Source: Sipunculus nudus
Lineage: Eukaryota > Annelida > Sipuncula > Golfingiida > Sipunculidae
Length of the DNA stretch: 64,000 nt
Reading direction: 5' to 3'
NCBI GenBank assembly: GCA_026874595.1
Contig: CM049314.1
Span: 12,208,729 to 12,272,728 of the forward strand
Of the stretch, positions 50,175 through 62,243 are shown in pieces. A model generated the notes under the pieces. That model had not been told where the DNA came from. It worked only from the letters and a program-made list of their open reading frames with translations, and searched no databases. Position 1 is the first letter of the stretch, and every line of letters begins with the position of its first letter. The position numbers and the translations under genes were made by a program.

Positions 50175-51413
50175 CAGGGGCGTGGCCAAGGGGCACCCCC
50201 CCCCCCTCCCCGGTCGCACCCAGTACTCCCTGTCCCACCGTAATTTTACATAGTCTAATGATGACAGCATTTTCTAACTCTGTCACTGGTAGCGCAGATT
50301 TTGGACTTATTTCCATATAAAGCATAGTACATGCAGTATTTAATGTATTGTTAATGGATTATTATACTTTCAATAGGTTTGTTCCTGTAAATATGATTAT
50401 TTTTATTCATTCATCTTGTACAACTGTGTTACATATGTCTGTGTTATTGTGAGCTGTTGAAATGTCTCTTTTATTGTCCGCTGTTGACATTTTGATCCGT
50501 CTTTGGCTCTAGCCCTGGTGTTCCTTTTTCTAGCTGGCCGGGTGCGGCCCACGTGAAAACACAGCAGTCATGCTAGTCTGGGGCTTTCTCGAATGGCCGA
50601 GCCGGGCAGGCCCACGTGTTAACCCTGATATGAAAAAACACAGCATTCGTTGCTCTAGATGTTTCCTGTAACATGTGTACTATTGGTTTCTTAGATTGTT
50701 CGAGAAATAGAAAGTTCTCGGCTTTGGGTGAAAAGTTATAAATAAAGGCTGTGTTTTACAGCCGGGAGAAGAGGTGATACAACATTCCAGCGGACAAAAA
50801 AGGGTGGACCTTTTCCAATAAATACAGCATTTATAGATTTTCTCCTAAATTTGTAACATATTTTATATAGTCTTCAGTTAACATTTCGGATCACTGCCAG
50901 GATTTCACTTTTGGATTACAGCAGATTGATTTTGTGGTTACATTCTCTGAGAAGATTTGTGTGAACTGTTCATCCGGCTTATACACTTTAAAGGACTTAT
51001 CGCTGTGACAGTGGTGGTATCCAGGTACTGTGCATTTTGATTATTATGCTGTGTGATTGTTTTGATTTGCTGTTATACTGTTGTTGTACTGTGTAATTGT
51101 ATTGATTTAGTGTATTGTAATGTTAGGGATGTTTTAGGAATAAATTATAGTTATTTGTTAACAAAAAAAACACTGACTTCTTTATTCATTCCCCTAGACA
51201 TTTCACGCTTCCTTATGTTACATAATCTTATTTTGTTTTATCTCCATAACAAAATTTAGGCTCGTCACGACTACGTGGTCTGTTAATCTTAGGTTCCGTA
51301 ATAACTGATATTTCTAATTGGAATTAAAACATATAAGGAAAATATATGCATACAATTGCCTTTTGCGAAATATTTCGGCCCTCTCCCGTCCCTCAATTCT
51401 GGCTACGCCCTTG
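50175..51413. mobile_element. hAT-like inverted-repeat element carrying an insertion
   Basis: The left end CAGGGGCGTGGCCAAGG and the right end, read on the other strand, CAAGGGCGTAGCCAGAA agree at 12 of 17 positions. CAGGGGCGTAGCCAG is a familiar hAT-type end. The 8 bases outside each end (AGTCGTTG and CGTAGTTA) agree at 5 of 8, compatible with an old 8-bp target duplication. No transposase is present. The middle appears to be a later insertion (50413-51180). Confidence 0.5.
50413..51180. mobile_element. Nested insertion with promoter-like module
   Basis: The 11-bp TTTATTCATTC lies immediately outside both limits (50402-50412 and 51181-51191), like a target duplication. Inside are TATAAATAAAGGCTG near 50740 (a TATA-like box that also contains an AATAAA), AATAAATACAGC near 50818, and GTGACAGTGGTGGTATCCAG near 51006. 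TATA box and poly(A) signal close together recall a retroviral-type LTR of an endogenous retrotransposon, but no internal coding region follows and the long duplication fits retroposition better. Identity is open. Confidence 0.35.
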
Positions 51414-51550
51414 CGTAGTTATTACTGCTGTAGGCTTTGAGTTATCCTTAATAAAGATGTCATATCAGCAATAAATCGTCCAATCAGACAAGTTAGACAT
51501 CATGTTACTATTTACGTAATTTGGCTTAACGTTCCTGTTCTTGGTTACAA

Positions 51551-51808
51551 TGAGGGAGCGCCGTGGAGTAATGGTTTAGGGCGCTGGACCGCAAGCTTGT
51601 AGGTACGCCATCCTCATTAAGACTCCCTTAAGAGTCTTTACCACAGACTCCACACTGCACAAACTCGGACTCCCAAGAGTTGGACTGTTTAGGGATTGTT
51701 GGGGTCACAATCTGACCCCAACAATGCATCGGGCTTCTTCATTCACCACCGACGTAGGTATCAATGTAGTGAAGAGGACAAGGCGGTCCGTTCAAATGTG
51801 TTACATAA
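51551..51808 (+). mobile_element. SINE family 2, copy 2
   Basis: The tRNA-like head GAGCGCCGTGGAGTAATGGT with GGTACGCCATCC as a worn B box is followed by GACTGTTTAGGGATTG, CCCCAACAATGCATCGGGCT and CACCGACGTAGGTATCAATG, which match the copy at 14081-14385 in order and orientation. Confidence 0.6.
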
Positions 51809-54800
51809 GATTTGTTTCGAGGCAAATTACATAAACCTGGGTGTTTTTTAAAGCACTTAACGAAATGTGAAATGTAAATAGAATGTTTCCTTGAAATGTT
51901 ACAAACTTTCATTCTAAAGTTTGATATATCAAGTAGTCCCGGCCGACCCACATTGCCCAAACAGAATAGAGATTCGTTCCGAGTAGAAAATACATCCGGC
52001 GGAGGGGTGGGAGCGCTCTCTTCGCCATGGATTGAATGGGTATTGGTCAATGATGGGCGAGGGACAAAATGTAGAATGGATAACCCTATTTCCCTAAGAC
52101 GTGTGTCAGGGTGTATGCTCCAAGGGAGTCGAAAAAGGCAAATAGAAAGAACAGGCCAGAAGACCAGGAAGTTAAAAGTGTATAGTCTGATGTGACTTTC
52201 ACGAAGTGATATCAGACTATAAACCCAAATCTTTCATTAACCTTTCTGAATGTTAATATTAATATTGATGCTTAGTAACTCATTACTAAACGATGGGTTG
52301 TTCTCTACCAATGACGAGATTTTGAGATTCCACTGTATCTAGGGGCATAGCTAGTAAGTGCCGCAGGCCAACTTAAAAAAAAGTTAGTAATTTGGGTACA
52401 TCTCAGTCTCAAAATTACCTGGTAAGAACCTCATATATTTCAGTATCTACCGTTTATAAGTAGAAAGACTGGGGATTAAATATAGATAAAGGTAGTTTGA
52501 GGGCCTTTAGCTTGCTTACTTGCAGATGCTAACCATACTGCATATGACGTCATATAATGTTCAGTCAGTTATAAGTTAATGAACAAACTAAACATACCCC
52601 CATTATATACACCAAGGGGGTGACTTGCTTGCTCGTTCATCTAGAGTTTTACATAAGCGTTAATCTGGGGCTTTCGTTAATTCCTGTCAGGCAGACTGAA
52701 CTCCAATAGAACAAGTTTGATCAATACTCTGCTAAGTGGCAATAACCTGCCTGTAGACAGACTCATCTAACAATCAGCGTGCGCCCATGTGATACATGCT
52801 GCCAGTAAATTGGTCAATCAAGTTTTAATCACGTGACTCGGCTGCCATGTCTGTAACCTGGCATGCTGACGTCTGCAAGAGAGACGAACTCTTGAGTTAG
52901 ACCTTTGGGAAGGTCGTGCATGCATGGAGGGATGTCTTTGGACTGGCTGTGCAAATTAAAGTTGACAGGATGCCTATTTTGCCATTTTCAAAGACTAATT
53001 TCTCAAAATGACAGTGTTTAAAGTTTTTTTTCGAAAATCAGTAGTGGTGTTGTTTGAATAAACCGTCTATTATTTTTTTTTTGTTCAATTCTAACCTCCA
53101 AATTATTCAACGAAATGTTGATGATATGTTGAGATCATTTGGATTCCAGTGTCAGACTCGAGAAATATGCCTTTTCACTGCAATTTTAGGACATTTTTTC
53201 CGAGCAAGATCTTTTATATTGCCCAGAGTGGATATTCTTTCTTAAACATATCCGTTTTGGCAATGAAAAAATAATTATGTGTGTGTGTGTGAGAGACAAT
53301 CAGTTAGTTTAGAAAAAGGGTCTGACTGCTCGAAAAATCATTGTTGTTGTCCGACTACATCATATATAATTGTTTAACGGTCAGAATGGGTAAGTCTAGA
53401 GTACGAAATCCATTTATTAGCGGTTATGGTTAAACTTCCACCGTAACTGGTCGCTTGGAATACCGTTTACAGTATAAATCGCGCACTGCTCAGACGGATG
53501 AGTTTGGGCTCTGCTGAATGGTCTCTAGATGTGTCTGCTCTCATTGGAATAGGAAGCACCCACTTGAACCTGCCGGAGATCACTATCACCTGTCCAGAGG
53601 CACCTAGCATACAGGTGTTGAATAATTAATCACCTGTCACGTGACTAATCGATCGCAAATCAGGGCTGGAACTGTTCATTATTCAACGGAAATGTTGTAC
53701 CATTTTACCAGCCCGACAGAACAAGGTCTGGACGAGTACTGACGCAGCCCAATTTCAAACACGGCCCGGCCCTGCGTAAATATTTAGCGCCCAGATCGTC
53801 CTCCCGTCGTTGAGAAGTATTGGTTTAAACGACCACCAGTTGTCCTCACAGTAATAAATCAATCGTCTTCATTTATCGGGGTGACGACAAAGCTTGTTTG
53901 CGAAATGAGGGTACTGGTGGTTTTTGCTCCTTCAGGTCCGCTTCTCGGCGACTGGAGGATGTAAACCGATTCCCCAGTAAGCAGTCTTTGTCAGACGCCG
54001 GTATTGCTTGGCGTTTAGTATGTAGTAGCGGGATTAGGTGTTCCGTGCTGCCCGTTAAATATTCAGAAGATAAGACTCAATTACGATGTCATATGATCTT
54101 ATTCAAATTTAAACACAGGATGTCCAAACAAGGCTGAAAAATGCCGGAAATTACCAGCTGGAATTCAGCTACGTGTTAGATGTTAACATTTTCCTTTCGA
54201 AGTCGGATGTTATGTATCTAATACAAACAACAAAAAAGGCCGTCCTTTTCGTTAAGTCTTAATCTCTTAAAGCTAATGTTACATGTTAATTCCGGCTACC
54301 TTGGCAGGTGAGCCATGACTTACACGATATGCGATACAGAGCAAGGCCACAATATCTTCTTTGCATTGTGGCACCCGCCAATAGGGTATGCGTACAACCC
54401 CGTTCGTGTGCGTGTGTTTTTTTTGTTCACAGCTTAACTCAGGCAATCATGATTGGAATCTCAAAAAATTATCAGAGCATTTCGGGAATACGCAAGTGAA
54501 GAATCGATTAGTGTTTTGTGGATCCGGATTTAGGAACGTCATAAAGAAACATTAAAAAATGTACAGTCACTAATGCACGAATGAACCTGAGGATATGGGA
54601 CGAATAAGTGAATGCCCACATACCGGAGGCTTGTATTCCTTATAGATTTATAGATTACAATAAGCAAGTATTCTCTTTGTTTTAGGACGTCACACGTTCT
54701 GTGAACGTTTATAATTTTTTATTGTGCTACAGGTTAAGTGCCTGGCATGTTTTAATATCCTTTTTAAGAACCGTTATCACTAAAGCTATCGAATTGCATA

Positions 54801-57553
54801 GACTTGTTTAAAATAAATTAAAAAAAAAATAAAGAAATTACTCACGATATGAACTACGGTACCAAACAATTCTCAGTGAAGCTACACCCTGTATAAATAT
54901 GTTGTGATAAATAAACTAATTTTTTATTAACCAAACACACTACGGACGGGGATATCATAGATGATTTCAAGACAATACACAATATATTATTAGTAACATT
55001 AAGCTACTACGTGGACAGTAATAACCGACACAATTAACAACATGAAAATTAATTCAATTTTTTTTTAATACATAAGAGTAATTGGATCTTAGGAGCCATT
55101 TCTGGTAAGGGGGCTACTGAACATAACGACGAGACCGATCACGGACTGTTACATCTGATCGGTTAAAGTTTAACTTATAAAACATATATAAAACTTTCTG
55201 TATCCTTTTTATCTGAAACAAAGAGTAAAAATAGAGTTCATCATATAATATTACACAAGGCATATCACGTGACTGGTCATGTGGCAATTAAAAGCTGTCG
55301 AGGTTAGAATTTCTATGAATCACGGACCAGTCTGATATATCCCGTGAGTTGCCAATCAAAAATAAAATCAAACTGTCCTCCGGCAAACAAAACAAAATAA
55401 AAAACACAGCTGTCATGTTATATTTTAACCATTATTATCAGTTAAGATGGCAGTTCAGGAATTTGCAAGGCGTATAAGAAGTGGACTTTAACAAATAAGA
55501 CACACTTTCAGTAAAGTAAAAATGTTGTCTCTTCCACTCGCTGTGGGATTTGCTTGACCTTAGGTGTGACTGATTGTAATTTGACACGTTTCCAAAAAGA
55601 TCATGTCAGGTTCACCCTGTGACATTTTCGCAGTCGTTCTTTTTTGTTCTTGTTGAAGAAACGTGTGTCACGCTCAGCAAATAAGCAACAGAACACTCTG
55701 TTCAACTAAATGTAATTGCCAGGCGAGTGAATTGAGCAAGCAATGGTGAAAATTAGCAAAAAGTATCTGAAAATTATTTTTCATCCAACAAACCATGCCA
55801 TACTAAATATTTAATCCCACTATTGTGGCTTGAAGCATATTGGTCATAACAATGAGTTTTTTTAGTAGGAGTGATTCATGAGCTTAAATTTATAAATACA
55901 CCAGAAAAAAATGCTATTAACCATCGTGTTTTATTGTTCATATACGTAAAATATTAGTAACATTTACGAGAATGAAATTTTGGAGTATTTGATATCATAT
56001 TGGAGGCAGCTATTGTTACATCTATTTTTTCTAATACAACCAGTTTTGAAATGTATCCTCCATCATATAAAGAAATGATCCAAACGGATATATATATTCA
56101 TGTAGTGAGAGATAGATAGAATTTCTCCCTCAATAAATCGTTTTTTATAAGTGATTTTATCGGTATTTGACATTATATCTTAAAAATTTTCAATCATTCA
56201 TTTAGTTATTTAACATATATACCAATTTCAAACTAGACTTGTCTTGTTATTATACAAACATGATAAATTGCGATGTTTTAACATTGGATTATGTCGTCAA
56301 TCGACTTCAAACTCAGCTTACAGGTTACGCATTTAGTTCATTTCTCCAAGGTAAGAATTAATTTGACTAAATGATAAATAATAGTTTTTTTTTAATTCTT
56401 TGTTTTTTATTTCAATAAATAAAGTGAAAGATACGAGGCTATGAAATTGACATATACGATAAAAAGATGTAAGATATAATGTTGTTGCAAAGTGTTACCG
56501 AAATAATAATGTAAATTAAATTAATATCGACTCATTCACATAATAAAACCGCAGGTATAAAAAATATCAAACTAATTTCAGAAATTAAGAAGAAATATAT
56601 TATATAGATTTTTAGTCAACAAGGAGGGGGTAACCTGAATATAATTGTGAGGAATAAATGAGTCTGGATATGATAAGACCACTGAAATATGACACATAGG
56701 TACTCAGAGGACAATTCCGAAGTAAAGTTCTATCTGTAGAGATGAAGAGTTTGCTTGTGTTGATTAGAAACATTACCGCAATTAAGAGGCCACGATAACG
56801 CGCTGGAGTGAACAGGCCAATCATCGTGAACAATGGTAGGATGTTCTCTACAAGGCACTATCACCAGAGAGATTCATCGGGACAGATCGTGAATATTTCC
56901 CATCCCTTTAGCGTTATGTGACGACGATTCGTGATGTCAGTAACGTTCTTAAATCGGTAAGTACATGACATAATTCACTCAAGCTGTCAGTACCCTCGTT
57001 CGTTACTAGACATAACCATGAATACTAGCAAATACAACTACAACAGTTACTAGCATACCGCACCATACAGTTAATTGAAGAAATGCCTTGGAAGAGGTAA
57101 TTACAAAAGTATTCTTTCAATATACAGGATTTAGACAATAATTGCGACTATGGATGAGATTGATTGACTAAAAGAAGAAGAATGCACGTGGATGCACATG
57201 GAAAGGATATTAACGATATATTTGGAAGTTTGTAATGTCATCCGTACAAAAATTAATATTCATAGGAGCTTGTTCTGTATCATGAAATGGCTTCAGGGAA
57301 TGTCCAAGAGCTAGAGTTTGACCGTGACCTACCGGCGGCGGAGATACCTAACTGATATGCCGGTCACTGCGGTATGCTCTTACTTTGTATTCACACACCT
57401 GCGGGTTAATTAGGAGTGAATGTGTTTGAGGATATTTTGTTTTTAAAGGATTAGGTTCACGATGTATATACCTTCACGATTAAAGTTTATTCAATATTAA
57501 ACTTTTTAAAGGTTTGTATCTTCCCAAGCATTTGGATCAAGATTTGTTTATCA
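51809..57553. other. No gene recognised
   Basis: AT-rich sequence with a short GT tract at 53279-53291. The stretch 53.5-53.9 kb is less AT-rich but shows no exon I can support. There are no paired splice sites with coding character. Confidence 0.45.
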
Positions 57554-57927
57554 GAGACGGTTTCTTTTTTTAATCCTAGATTCTTTTACTGCAGAGGTAT
57601 TGTTGGTCCATATTTCGCGCGTGGGCTCTAAATGCAGCCAATATAAACTACAACGTTTTTGTTAAAATGTTTTTATGACTCATCTCGTGGGCTGATTTTA
57701 CAAACAACCAGCTGCAGTATACTGTTATATACGAAATTAAGAGACGGTTTCTTTTTTTAATCCTAGATTCTTTTACTGCAGAGGTATTGTTGGTCCATAT
57801 TTCGCGCGTGGGCTCTAAATGCAGCCAATATAAACTACAACGTTTTTGTTAAAATGTTTTTATGACTCATCTCGTGGGCTGATTTTACAAACAACCAGCT
57901 GCAGTATACTGTTATATACGAAATTAA
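57554..57927 (+). repeat. Exact 187-bp tandem duplication, two copies
   Basis: Copy 1 (57554-57740) and copy 2 (57741-57927) are identical by eye, beginning GAGACGGTTTC and ending ATACGAAATTAA. Perfect identity means a very recent duplication or an assembly artefact. Confidence 0.95.
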
Positions 57928-60733
57928 AAAAAAAATACAATGCAAGGCAACAAGCAAAAAACACAAATACATGAATGATGCATAAACGCAAGCAAAATGG
58001 TAGATGTACGTACGGAACACATTATGAAAAGTAAGAAAAAGTAGAGACAGTAAAAAGATACCACAAACTCTAGTTACAAGAACTGAAATCTAATTATATG
58101 AAATGAGAAATGTGCTAAAGCTTTTTGGATAAAATAATAGGCAATCTTATTTTACTGAAGAAACAGAGAAATGGGAGAAATGTCGGATTTCCATTTATCT
58201 AAAAAATGCCAAAAATCGTACAGACTACCAATGATACAGAAACAGTTTTATTTAAACTTGCTACTTGATATTTTGAATTTAGTTATTATTTAGCTAGGCC
58301 TGTGTTATATCTTCTTCTTACATTAATAAACGAACAAATCTCATGGGGCTTTCTTTGCTGTGTGCTTATTAGGTATCATATAACTAATGCTTATTTATTG
58401 CCTTTAACCAAATCAAAGTTATCATATTTCCATTTAACAATTATACAAGGTGCAGATCACGCTTAATGAGGCAGAGGCAATCGGTCAGACAAAAGAAAGA
58501 AAGGTCGGAGAAAATATTCCCAAAATCCCAGAGAGAAAAATCAAAAGTATTTTACAGGATCGTACATTTCGGGTTGCCAGTGAGATAAAGTGCCTGGTTA
58601 CAGCGGGGCGGGGACCCCAGGGGCAGTGACATATTTACCGTCCTGGGGTCGGGAGGACGCCGTGTGCTGACGACGATATGCATATGGTGTTCTGGTGGAG
58701 ATGGCCTCGGGGGCCGCCATCGCCCGTTATCTCGCGTAGTCAGCAGGCCCGAAGGGATGGACGGTAATTCTTTGCTTGATAAATCTTTTACTGCTGCTAG
58801 AGGGTTGATAGCTGAGCACGCCGCCTCTTACTGGATGTTATATCTAGGAGTTGGAGGACTGTCACAAAGGAACACTGAAATGTGTAGGTTGAGCAGATTG
58901 GCAATAAATGTGTCCCTTTACCGTTTATTTAATGTACTTGTAATTATAATATTAACATGAAGAAATTTTTAAAGCTTTGAATGTGGATAATTGATAAGAT
59001 ATTTGTTGCTCATGCTTTATGTTTTGTTCTTCGGCTGTGATCTATGCTCAAGTATTAGTCGGAGGGTATTTTAGCCGCTGCAATGAGGTTAAGACATACG
59101 TGTTGACTTGTTAACTGTGCTACTCGTAGCAAGATCTTATATACAGATCAAAATAATTAAAAGTTAAAAAAAATAAGAGGTTAGAAGTTAACTAATACAA
59201 AATGGTCCCGACATTGATAAATTTGACAGCAGCGTGAATTATTTTATAATTGATTCACATTATATAAAGCCTAACTAAATTATTTTTTCGCAGACCAGCT
59301 TTCAGCTGGCGAAAAGTTTCCCCAGATTGCGCCAGATTCCACACAATTTACGGGTCCATCTCATGGGCCTTGCTGGTTGGTTTAAACGTCATGTCTGAAT
59401 ATCTGTCTGGATTCCGGTCTAATCAAGCATTGCAAAGCCAGGGATATAAATGGACAGGGTGACCTAACCTCAGAAATAAGGGTTAAAAATATCTGCCGAG
59501 GACATGGGAGACAATCATGTAAACATCCAGGAGTTTATCCAAGGAAGACTCCGGTCTCTTTAAATGGAAATGGAGTTCTCCTGTTCGCAACAGTTGACCA
59601 GCGATCCATATGTAATAAACTCCAGGTGTTGCCGGGTTTATACCCAGGCTACAACTTTCATAAGACCCCTGCCGGGCCGGGATAAACCACCCGGTCCCCA
59701 GTTCAATGCGGATCGATCGATAGTTAGTAACTTTCCGTGTCTATCGCCTCAGGGCAGGGAACCATTTCTTCTACAGCAAACATTTGGCTTTCTATGCACC
59801 CATCCTGAAAGATTAGCTTCATCTAACCCTGGCAGTGGGAAACCATACAGCTGAGTCTGGGCTCGGCAATTTTTCATCCAGGGAATATCCCCCAACATTG
59901 CTGTCACAAAACTTGATTCAAAGGGTGGCGGTAGTTGCGACCCACTGATTATAATTCAGGAACGGACTGGTTTATATTTTTTTTTTTTATATTTTGCTGA
60001 CGTTATTTATTGATCTTAGCGCTTTTCCGTTCGAGAAGTGTTTAACTGTGATTGTGTTTGCCAAAGTTGGTTTGTTTTTCTGTTAACGACTTCATTTATA
60101 GGGACCTTTTCAATATATGACCTATTACATAAAGATTATCATTCGAACCTTAAATAAATATTTATAAACAAAAGAAAACGCCGATCCAACGGTACACAAA
60201 CTGTTTAATTTACATCAACTCGTTTATAACAAGCGGGGGGACCAAAAATAACCAGCCACATTAAATAAAGAACGTGGCAGCAGGCCAGACGATCCATAGT
60301 TTAGCAAAGGGAGCTTTACTGATGTCTGAAAATTCATACATCCGCCACAGAATTTAAAGAATTTTCTTAACATGAATTACTTACAGTTGATTGATACATT
60401 ACATGAAATAACATAAAACCTGCAGTGAAGCCAGATAATAAGCTGTCTTAACAAAAAAATGTTTCCTTGGTCAGGGTAACTCCAAAGAATCCCTCAACTA
60501 TCGACGAAATGTTAAGTAATTAATTTTGGTCATTGGATAAAAAAAATATGTTTATCTCCTGGCCAAGGGGCATTCATTGGTTCTATTGAAAAAGCGTAAG
60601 AGTGAATTCCTCAAATGGATCATTCGCAACGATTGAGTTGGTTAACGTTATCTCACATTTTTCTTCGCTTGGATTCATATATTTCCCGCCTTACAAACTA
60701 CATACTACATGTGACACACACACTATCACTAAA
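57928..60733. other. No gene recognised; GC-rich patch at 58590-58770
   Basis: Mostly AT-rich. The patch at about 58590-58770 is one of the most CpG-rich stretches of the window. On the minus strand it has an ATG at 58720 in good context and a donor-like GACG|GTAAAT at 58639, but this is not enough to call an exon. Confidence 0.35.
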
Positions 60734-62243
60734 TACCGTATTTCCTTAAATAGACGCCCGGGCGTTTATTTTTTTCAAACCCTGCTTTGACCCGGCGTCT
60801 AAACAAGGCCGGCTCTTATTTAAGGCCGGCGTTTATTAAAAAATACATTATCAGGCTCATCCGACAAACTAAAAAATAGAACACGCCGAAACAATAAACC
60901 CGCCGGTCACTACTTAGGGACACAATTAAAAACATTGCCGGTACACGGATTGTGTTTACGAAATTTTCTTAGATGTCATAGGGATATGGGAAACGCGCAA
61001 TCTCCACAATTACGCACCATAATAAGAATTAACGGAGAATCAGAGCGAGAGATTGCAGTTGTCCACAAGAATCTGTCCACGCGGGCCTCAGGTGTTTCAT
61101 GTGGCTGTTCCATTTATTTTACACCGCGTGTTGTTTCCCTCTGAACACGGGTGGCTCTTCCATGAACTGTTCTCCGCGTACAACTGGTAACAGTGGTTCC
61201 ATAGAAATACGGGGGGTCGGTACGGCATAGCGTAATTCATTTTCATCACACTTTCCTCCCGTCAACTATTCAACTGATTCAGCTCGACACAGCGTAATCA
61301 AGTGTTTCTGACCTGGTTTATACTTAACACGGTTGGCTCTCCCATTAACTGTGCACCGTGGAGAACTGTTAATATTGGTTCCATCGAAAAACGGGGGGCT
61401 GGTACATATAACGGCACTGCGTAATTCGTTTTCATGACACCTTTCGTCCGACTTTTAACTGATTCAGCTTGACACAGCGTGTTGAAGCGTTTCCGACCTG
61501 GTATATACTTGTATGTGACATGTACTGCCGGGAATATTTCTAAATATAGAGTAATACTATTTTTCAACTTTAAAGTTTATCTCAGAAGACTGGTTTTACT
61601 AACAATGGGGACGCACTTAAAGCGCTAAATAATGAACGCAAGGAGCGTAATTTGGCTTGACAGTAGCTACAAATTGTACCGCTTGACACCATCATTTGGT
61701 TCTTCATGCTACACAAGAAATATGTGCCCAAACGTATTTTAACAGTTCTGTTCAACCATCCGTTAGGTATACTTTTACCGTACCAAGATTAACCGCTTGT
61801 ATCAGGCGGTACTATTTTTATCTAGCTTGAAAGCAGTGATAGTGTTAGCTTCTCACTGCTGACGTATTTGTGGAGCGTTTATTAGGATCGGTGATCGGCT
61901 TTAATCATAAGGACGGATCGGGAATATTTGGTGTCCCCCGTGCATTGAAACAGACATTCACGTAAGATAAAAACATATTTACAGAAGAATTAAATATCAA
62001 TAAAACACAAATCGAAATTCATACAACAATCTATGGTCAATTTGACTGGTAAATACACCAATTATAGTGAAGGGATAAGACATCTGGCGCCAAACATGGA
62101 AACTACTCTGACACCAGGCCTGTGAACAAGACCGGCGTCTATTTAAGGCCGGCGTTTATTTTTCTGGGACACTGTTTTACCCCGGCGACTAAACAAGGCA
62201 GGCGACTATTTAAGGCCCGGCGTCTGATCAAGGAAATACGGTA
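60734..62243. mobile_element. 1.5-kb DNA transposon with terminal inverted repeats
   Basis: The left end TACCGTATTTCCTTAAATAG and the right end, read on the other strand, TACCGTATTTCCTTGATCAG are near-identical and continue into GACGCC-rich subterminal sequence with several direct and inverted copies of AAGGCCGGCGTTTATT. The outermost TA may be a TA target duplication. No transposase motif is seen, so it is probably non-autonomous. The superfamily is not assigned. The short frames inside and across the right end look incidental. Confidence 0.7.
61144..61510 (+). repeat. Imperfect internal tandem repeat, period about 182 bp
   Basis: The unit beginning AACACGG..TGGCTCT.CCAT (61144) recurs at 61326. 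Both contain TTGGTTCCAT/GTGGTTCCAT, an ACGGGGGG word, GCGTAATTC, and end with GACCTGGT.TATACTT. A third partial copy may precede it near 61087. The unit is internal to the inverted-repeat element. Confidence 0.75.
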
